Assembly: GCF_024808665.1 (NCBI RefSeq)
Contig: NZ_JANUBZ010000001.1
Span: 682,001 to 746,000, forward strand
Source: Mucilaginibacter empetricola
GTDB taxonomy: Bacteria > Bacteroidota > Bacteroidia > Sphingobacteriales > Sphingobacteriaceae
Length of the DNA: 64,000 bases
Direction: 5' to 3'
In this document: piece by piece, positions 58,852 through 64,000 of the stretch
How the letters are laid out: every line of letters starts with the position of its first letter
Numbering within the stretch: the stretch's first letter is position 1
Position numbers and translations under genes: made by a program
The notes under the pieces: model-generated
The model's database searches: none
The model's input: only the letters and a program-made list of their open reading frames with translations
Told to the model about the DNA's origin: nothing

Positions 58852-59040
58852 TATAAATTTTTAAATGTCGCTAAAGCTTAAAAGCGCTCACCTCAAATCA
58901 AAATAATATGACTAAAAGCTGAGGCAATATCCAAACAGGTTGCATTGTAACCGTCTGATTATCAATGCCAAAGGAATGCATTTATAGCAAATTGTCAAAT
59001 AATCACAAAACGTTCATTTTCAATCTGTTACAAATTAAAA

Positions 59041-59068
59041 AGCGTCTTTTTTTGAGAAAAAAGACGCT
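59041..59068. repeat. Strong 12-bp stem hairpin upstream of the integrase
   Basis: AGCGTCTTTTTT, loop TGAG, AAAAAAGACGCT form a perfect 12-bp stem. It lies between the integrase promoter side and the tRNA terminator and could be a terminator or insulating structure. A partial copy of one arm (AAAAGACGC) follows immediately. Confidence 0.55.
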
Positions 59069-59203
59069 ACAAAAGACGCAATAGAATATAATGCATTTTC
59101 GATGATTTCAACAGAGCCGAAATTCAAAAACCGCTTAATTTCGCTAATTAGGGGGTTTTACAATTTTAAAGGGAAAGGGTTCAAGTCTTTTGAGGACAAG
59201 AAA

Positions 59204-59236
59204 AAAGCCCCGTAAATTCTTGATTTACAGGGCTTT
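59204..59236 (-). terminator. Intrinsic terminator of the tRNA-Asp gene
   Basis: AAAGCCC-c-GTAAAT, loop TCTTG, ATTTAC-a-GGGCTTT forms a long stem with one mismatch. It starts 10 bp beyond the tRNA 3' end on the minus strand and is followed on that strand by TTTTTTC, fitting an intrinsic terminator. Confidence 0.75.
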
Positions 59237-59245
59237 AACTTTTTA

Positions 59246-59321
59246 GCGGAATGGACGGGACTCGAACCCGCGACCCCATGCGTGACAGGCATGTATTCTA
59301 ACCAGCTGAACTACCACTCCG
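59246..59321 (-). tRNA. tRNA-Asp (anticodon GTC)
   Basis: The minus strand folds as a full cloverleaf. The acceptor stem CGGAGTG pairs with CATTCCG with one G-U, the D arm has AGTTCAGCTGGTTAGAAT, the anticodon loop reads CTGTCAC with GTC, and the T arm is GCGGGTTCGAGTCCCGT. No CCA is encoded, as usual in Bacteroidota. The integrase lies next to its 3' end, which makes it the likely attachment gene of the island. Confidence 0.95.
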
Positions 59322-59331
59322 TTTGGGACTG

Positions 59332-59362
59332 CAAATATACGAACCTATTTTTATTGTGCAAA
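59332..59362 (-). promoter_or_regulatory. Bacteroidota sigma-ABfr promoter of tRNA-Asp
   Basis: On the minus strand TTTG (59362-59359) and TATATTTG (59339-59332) are separated by 19 bp, the consensus -33/-7 pair of Bacteroidota. The tRNA starts 11 bp further on. Confidence 0.85.
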
Positions 59363-59780
59363 TCCTTTTTAAAAAAAGTTTATTTATTGCGTTTTTGAAG
59401 CTTAAACAGCGTTTTTCGCCCATTTATCGCCATAAAATCATCCTTTTAAAATATAAACCACCAGCATCATTTGCTTAACTACGGCAAATCAACCGCTTAA
59501 TTTAAGCGCATGCAATAATTACATTGATCAAATGAAAGTATAACTGAAACATTCTCAATAGTTTTACATGATTGATAAAATATTTTCAAAAAATTTACTT
59601 ATTTTCTAAAATTTCATCTTTTCTTCATAAATGCTATTTTGTTATCAAATTAAATTTGTTTTTCTCAATTTAAAACTTGTAAATTTATAGCCTAGATTAA
59701 ATAAACCCCGACAATATTACATCTAGTTCAATGTAACATTCCGGGGCGCTGATAAAATTTTAATTGTAAGTTTTTTGGGG
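59363..59780. other. AT-rich intergenic region right of tRNA-Asp
   Basis: No gene is seen. One imperfect hairpin lies at 59706-59746: CCCCG and CGGGG enclose TTACAT/ATGTAA. It may end a transcript coming from the right, or be a small structured RNA element, but nothing else supports a gene. Confidence 0.4.
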
Positions 59781-59811
59781 AAAGCCGTCCGCTATTGTAG
59801 CAGACGGCTTT
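59781..59811 (-). terminator. Hairpin after the emrB stop
   Basis: AAAGCCGTC (59781-59789) pairs with GACGGCTTT (59803-59811), with inner GCT/AGC pairing. It starts 8 bp beyond the last gene of the tolC-emrA-emrB operon. The U-tract is weak on the minus strand. Confidence 0.6.
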
Positions 59812-59818
59812 TCACTTT

Positions 59819-61366
59819 TTAGTGGGCATCTACCGGCATTTTAACTGCCTTTTTAAATGGCTGTAAATAAAGCAACGGTATAGAGAATAGCATCACCAAG
59901 CCTGATATCCAATAGGCATCATCGTAGGTCAATAATAACGATTGTCTTGTTACGGCGCCTTCAATGGCCGCATAGGCCATGTGCAAGGCATCATAGGCAG
60001 ATTTACCTCTTGACATAAACCCTTGCTGTAGCATATTCAGCCTTTGGTTAAAGGCGTTGTTATAGGGGTTGACATTAGTTAACAGATTGCTTCTGTGTGT
60101 AGCTGTTCTGATGTGGATAATGGTAGTCAACACTGCAATACCAAATGAACCGCCTAACTGGCGCATCATGTTGTTTAAGCCGGTGCCTTGTCCCAATTCA
60201 GGCCCTTTTAAGTCGGCAATGGCCAGGGTAGTAAGCGGCACAAATAACAGCGCCATACCAACACCTCTTATCAATAGCGGTATCAATACGTCCTGCTGAC
60301 CGGTGGCCAATGTGGAGTGGCTTAGCATTGTTGTAAACACAAAGAACAAAAACATACCAATAGTCGCCATAAACTGCGCCGGGATGCCGGCATTCAGCGC
60401 CTTGCCAATAAATGGCATCATTACAATGGTACATAAGCCGCCGGGGAACAAAAGCTCACCGGTTTGCTGCGCCGTAAAGCCCAGCAAATTTTGGCAAAAT
60501 ACCGGGAACACAAAGACCGATCCGTACAACCCGAAGCCCAGCACAAACGAGGTAAACATACCCACGGCAAAACTTCGATGCCGCATAATGCTAAAGTTTA
60601 CTATCGGGTGCTCGGTACTCAACTCGCGCCATATAAAGCAGATAACGCCCAACACCGCGGCTACTGTAAGCACCAGGATATAAGTTTTTGCAAACCAGTC
60701 TTCCGATTCACCTTTTTCTAATATAGTTTGCAAACTGCCCACAGAAATGGCCAGCAGCGCAATACCCCACCAGTCTATCGGTTTTCCTTTCGCATCTTTA
60801 GGTGTTTCCCTTATAAAGGTGTATGCACAAAATGCTGCAATAGCACCTACCGGAATGTTTACATAAAATATCCACCTCCAGGTGGCGTGATCGGTAATAT
60901 AACCGCCTATGGTAGGTCCTACAGTAGGGCCCACAACCGCACCCAGTCCAAATAAGGCTGTTGCTGTACCAATTTGCTCACGCGGCCAGGTTTCAACCAA
61001 AATTGCTTGTGAGGTTGAGATTAATCCGCCCCCGGCAACTCCCTGAATTATCCTGAACAGTACCAGCTCGTTTAAGCCCGTAGCATTACCGCATAAAAAA
61101 GAGGCTATGGTAAATACAATGATGGATGTTATAAAGTATTGTTTACGCCCAAACCGACTTCCTAACCAGCCAGACATGGGCAATATAATTACGTTTGCCA
61201 CCGAGTAACCGGTAACCACCCAGGCAACATCCTCAAGGGTCGCGCCTAAATTACCCTGTATTTGGGGTAAGGATACATTCACAATTGTGGTATCAATAAG
61301 CTCCAGTAACGAAGCCACGATAACCGTAATGGTGATGATCCATTTTTTAAAGCCAGTTTCAGCCAT
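59819..61366 (-). CDS. emrB: EmrB/QacA-type MFS drug efflux pump (DHA2, 14 helices)
   Basis: A 515-residue transporter with about 14 helices. It has ELIDTTIVNVSLPQIQGNLG (motif D1 region), the motif-A loop GSRFGRKQY, and LGFGAVVGPTVGPTIGGYI-type motif C (here FGLGAVVGPTVGPTIGGYITD). It pumps toxic compounds across the inner membrane with proton uptake and works with the adaptor and TolC-like channel encoded upstream. Confidence 0.93.
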   Translation of the reverse strand: MAETGFKKWIITITVIVASLLELIDTTIVNVSLPQIQGNLGATLEDVAWVVTGYSVANVIILPMSGWLGSRFGRKQYFITSIIVFTIASFLCGNATGLNELVLFRIIQGVAGGGLISTSQAILVETWPREQIGTATALFGLGAVVGPTVGPTIGGYITDHATWRWIFYVNIPVGAIAAFCAYTFIRETPKDAKGKPIDWWGIALLAISVGSLQTILEKGESEDWFAKTYILVLTVAAVLGVICFIWRELSTEHPIVNFSIMRHRSFAVGMFTSFVLGFGLYGSVFVFPVFCQNLLGFTAQQTGELLFPGGLCTIVMMPFIGKALNAGIPAQFMATIGMFLFFVFTTMLSHSTLATGQQDVLIPLLIRGVGMALLFVPLTTLAIADLKGPELGQGTGLNNMMRQLGGSFGIAVLTTIIHIRTATHRSNLLTNVNPYNNAFNQRLNMLQQGFMSRGKSAYDALHMAYAAIEGAVTRQSLLLTYDDAYWISGLVMLFSIPLLYLQPFKKAVKMPVDAH

Positions 61367-61484
61367 GTTTTTTTAATATTATGTTTTGAAGCTGAAAGGC
61401 CAAAGCTGAAAGCTTTTTATTTGCACAGTTAGCAAGTAATTGCTTTCTGCTTTTAGCTTTGACCTTTTAGCTCTCTTCCCGTCC

Positions 61485-62549
61485 TTATTCTTTAACTATT
61501 ACAGACACATTTACGCTCATACCTGGGCGCAGTTTGTCCAGATCTTCTTTGCTTCCGGTAATTTTAATTTTAACAGGGATACGTTGTACCACTTTTACGA
61601 AGTTACCTGTGGCATTATCCGGAGGTAATAAAGAGAATTTAGCACCTGTTGCTGGCGAAAAGTTATAAACGGTACCCGCTAATTTTAATTCAGGGAAAGC
61701 GTCAACCTCAACATCAACTTTTTGCCCGTCGCGAACTTTATCTAATTGTGTTTCTTTAAAGTTAGCAGTGATATAAATGCTATTATCATTTACCACAGAG
61801 AACAAAGTTTGACCCGCCTGTACTAACTGACCAACCTGAACATTCTTTTTTGAAACGATACCACTTGCCGGTGATTTAACTACGGTGTATGATAACTGCA
61901 ATTTTGCATAATCAATATCAACTTGTCTTTGATCAACACCAGTTTGGGTAACATTCAACTGGCTTCTGGTGGTTCCAACTTGTTCAACAGATGCTTTGTA
62001 TTGTTCCTGTGCAGCTCTGTAAGTAGCTTGTGCAACTTCCAGATCAGCCTTAGCTTGGTCAAATTGTTGTTGGGTAACTGATCCGTCTTTTACCAGGTTT
62101 GCATAACGCGCATAATCTTTTTGAGTTTTATCTAAACGTGCAGCAGCTGATTCAACCTGAGCTTTAGCGCTTGATGAGTTAGCAGTATTAGCTATAATTT
62201 GCGATTCGCCAACATTAATGCCTGCGCTTGCGCCTGTTTTTGCAGCCTGAGCTTGCTCTAATTTTACTTTGTAATCACGATCATCAATTTTAACCAACAT
62301 CTGGTCTTTGTTTACGTGGGTGTTTTCTTCAAAGTAAATGCTGTCAACATAACCGCCTACGCGGGCTACAACCGGGCTTATATCGCCATCAACCTGTGCA
62401 TCATCTGTGTCAACGTGTTTGCCGTAATAAATATATTCTTTGATACCGAAAATAATACCAATTACAAGTATGCAACCCAATATAATAGGAAGTACTTTAT
62501 TAGGTTTCTTTTTAGTTTCGTTTTCCTGAGTTTCGTGTGCCTTTGCCAT
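61485..62549 (-). CDS. emrA: EmrA/HlyD-type membrane fusion protein
   Basis: A 354-residue adaptor: one N-terminal membrane helix (VLPIILGCILVIGIIFGI), a split lipoyl domain (VDTDDAQVDGDISPVVARVGGYV and VVKSPASGIVSKKNVQVGQLVQ), a long helical hairpin rich in Ala/Gln between them, and a beta-barrel C-terminal part. It bridges EmrB and the outer membrane channel. It lies 118 bp before emrB. Confidence 0.93.
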   Translation of the reverse strand: MAKAHETQENETKKKPNKVLPIILGCILVIGIIFGIKEYIYYGKHVDTDDAQVDGDISPVVARVGGYVDSIYFEENTHVNKDQMLVKIDDRDYKVKLEQAQAAKTGASAGINVGESQIIANTANSSSAKAQVESAAARLDKTQKDYARYANLVKDGSVTQQQFDQAKADLEVAQATYRAAQEQYKASVEQVGTTRSQLNVTQTGVDQRQVDIDYAKLQLSYTVVKSPASGIVSKKNVQVGQLVQAGQTLFSVVNDNSIYITANFKETQLDKVRDGQKVDVEVDAFPELKLAGTVYNFSPATGAKFSLLPPDNATGNFVKVVQRIPVKIKITGSKEDLDKLRPGMSVNVSVIVKE

Positions 62550-62582
62550 TTTATGTATTTTTTTGTATTGTGAGGTTTCTAA

Positions 62583-63959
62583 TTATTTGTTAAGTTTTCC
62601 GGTAGATTTCAGTAGGGTATAGTAAGCCAGTCCTGCATCAGCTTTAGCTAATTCAAGGTTTATCTGTGCCTGGTAAAGCAAGGTTTCAGCATCTACACGG
62701 TCAGTAGCCGAAGCGATATTGCTTTTGTATTTTGATTCCAGTATTTTATTGTTTTCACCAGCCTGATCAATTGATACTTGTAAAAGGCTGATCTTATCCA
62801 GCGCCTGCTGATAGTTCTGATAATCGCGGTTTACTTCTTTTTTAACATTATCAACAGTGATGTTTTTAGTTTCAATTACTTCTTCACGTTGAATTTGGGC
62901 TTGAGTTACCTTGTTTTTGTTGGTCCACAAGGTTGAGAATTTCCATGATAGATTAAGCCCAAAAACAATCGGTGTTATATAAGTTCCATTCTTTGGAAGC
63001 GGATCAGCGGCAATACCAACATAATAAGCCTGTGCCGATGCTGCCAGGGTAGGCATTTGGTCAGCTTTGATATCTTTAATATTGGTTTCAGCAACCTGTG
63101 TACGCAAATCATATTGTTTAAGCTCAATGCGGTTAGCCATAGCGGTATCAATATAGTTGCTTACCGGCGCCAGCTGACGATTGGCATCAGCAATAACATC
63201 AATAGTTAAGTTGGTGCTTTCGGGCAGGCCAAGCATAATATCAAGGTTATAAACAATAATTTTACGGTTGGTTTCTAAATCAATTCCGTTCAGTTCAATA
63301 TTTGAACGTTGTAATTGAAAACGCAAAACATCATTTTTAGTAACTAATCCCTGGTCAAAAAAACGCTGTGATTGTTTAATCTGCGCATCAATCGACTCCA
63401 GGTTTTGTGCCACTACTTTTTTGCTTTGCAAAACCTTATATAAATTATAATAAGAGTCTATCACATCATAAGTGATCTGGTCTTTATCATTATCAGCATC
63501 CAAACGCGATACCTGGCTCAAGAGCTCTGTTGATTCACGCGCATATTTCAACTTGTGCGCGCCTAAAATGGTTTCGCTTGCTGATACATTACCAAGCCAG
63601 GCATTGTCGTTTTTTGGCAAGCCAATGCTCTCGCTTCCAAACTTAATGGTGTTGGCAGGTATTTCTGCACGGTCGTAACCAAAGCTTGCGCTGGCAGTTG
63701 GCAACGATTTGTCTTTAGCCTGCTCGTACTGCGAAATAGCTTCGTCAATTTTTGATTTGGAAAGCTTTAAAACTTTGCTGTTTTGAATGCCGAGTTTAAC
63801 GGCTTCGTCTAAGGTAATCGTCCTGTCCTGCGCCATTGCTGTTGTGCCAAACAACATGGTTATTATTAAAGCAGGAACGGCGTAATGTTTTAAAATTGTG
63901 ATCACTTTTTTAATTAAATGTGGGTCGGGTTTTGTGTTATTTTGTGTTGTCATTGTCAT
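62583..63959 (-). CDS. tolC: TolC-type outer membrane efflux channel
   Basis: A 458-residue outer-membrane factor. The N-terminal signal (HYAVPALIITMLFGTTAMAQ) is preceded by a long charged start; a Met further in could be the real one. Two long repeated helical regions (TLDEAVKLGIQNSKVLKLSKSKI and the second repeat near the C-terminus) follow the family pattern. First gene of the efflux operon, 33 bp before emrA. Confidence 0.92.
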   Translation of the reverse strand: MTMTTQNNTKPDPHLIKKVITILKHYAVPALIITMLFGTTAMAQDRTITLDEAVKLGIQNSKVLKLSKSKIDEAISQYEQAKDKSLPTASASFGYDRAEIPANTIKFGSESIGLPKNDNAWLGNVSASETILGAHKLKYARESTELLSQVSRLDADNDKDQITYDVIDSYYNLYKVLQSKKVVAQNLESIDAQIKQSQRFFDQGLVTKNDVLRFQLQRSNIELNGIDLETNRKIIVYNLDIMLGLPESTNLTIDVIADANRQLAPVSNYIDTAMANRIELKQYDLRTQVAETNIKDIKADQMPTLAASAQAYYVGIAADPLPKNGTYITPIVFGLNLSWKFSTLWTNKNKVTQAQIQREEVIETKNITVDNVKKEVNRDYQNYQQALDKISLLQVSIDQAGENNKILESKYKSNIASATDRVDAETLLYQAQINLELAKADAGLAYYTLLKSTGKLNK

Positions 63960-64000
63960 TCACTAAGTAAGCTTTTAAGAGTCGTTTCATATACGTTTTT
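63937..64000 (-). CDS. Possible C-terminal end of an upstream gene (cut by window edge)
   Basis: On the minus strand a frame is open from the right edge to a TAA at 63939-63937 and reads KRLLKAYLVNDNDNTK at its end, overlapping the tolC start by 23 bp. Efflux operons of this kind are often preceded by a TetR-type regulator, but too little is visible to say more. Confidence 0.25.
   Translation of the reverse strand, partial: KTYMKRLLKAYLVNDNDNTK

Overview
The window comes from a Bacteroidota chromosome, most likely Sphingobacteriaceae (Mucilaginibacter/Pedobacter-like). The evidence is a textbook -33 TTTG / -7 TAnnTTTG promoter in front of the tRNA gene, a tRNA-Asp without an encoded CCA, and Bacteroidota-style integrase, porin, YceI, AraC and CheB-CheR-kinase families. 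Nearly everything left of the tRNA-Asp (about 1-59240) reads as one large accessory island. A tyrosine integrase sits directly beside the 3' end of that tRNA. To its right lies an ordinary tolC-emrA-emrB efflux operon that probably belongs to the host chromosome.

Layout: 1-2771 oleate hydratase and a zinc alcohol dehydrogenase. 3206-18502 a cupin gene, a complete 13-gene complex I operon (nuoA, B, fused CD, E-N) and a small membrane protein. 18515-24392 two universal stress proteins, a YceI/porin/membrane protein/YceI operon and an AraC-type regulator. 24432-28049 phosphoketolase and acetate kinase. 28284-32489 a histidine kinase whose PAS domain closely matches the heme PAS of FixL, a receiver domain fused to a Crp/Fnr-type DNA-binding protein, and a CPH-type metal ATPase. 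32597-37696 a D-lactate-dehydrogenase-like enzyme, a YoaK protein, a catalytically dead L,D-transpeptidase and a third universal stress protein. 37887-41093 a CheB-CheR-kinase hybrid. 41282-46243 an operon with a PNPOx-like flavoprotein, a DsbA-fold thioredoxin, a CHAD protein and MlaEFD. 47146-56297 slipin, PRC-barrel protein, polyphosphate kinase 2 and a complete N-type ATPase operon (atpDCQRBEFAG). 56298-59245 remnants, the integrase and the attachment region.

The most interesting result is regulatory. Eleven intergenic regions carry the same composite operator: two Crp/Fnr-type half-palindromes (TGA-N6-TCA) whose starts lie exactly 22 bp apart, usually about 50-60 bp before the start codon. 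They precede oleate hydratase, alcohol dehydrogenase, all three universal stress proteins, the YceI/porin operon, ackA-xfp, ldhA, the transpeptidase-like gene, the PNPOx-CHAD-Mla operon and the sensor kinase itself. The obvious regulator is the receiver-Crp fusion partnered with the FixL-like kinase. This would be a condensed FixL-FixJ-FixK cascade in which FixJ receiver and FixK are one protein, running a hypoxia/dormancy regulon whose gene content recalls the mycobacterial DosR regulon.

A second, unrelated motif of about 40 bp (core CAAC-N17-TAAC/G with GTGTG upstream) occurs four times. It precedes the cupin gene, nuoA, the slipin-PPK2-N-ATPase unit and the divergent gene at 46745. The island therefore seems to have two regulons: a FixL-type one for fermentation and stress protection, and another for the bioenergetic complexes. 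Together the genes would let the cell make ATP from phosphoketolase/acetate kinase, dispose of reducing power through lactate and alcohol, manage polyphosphate and membrane lipids, and keep up ion gradients with an extra complex I and an extra, possibly Na+-linked, ATPase.
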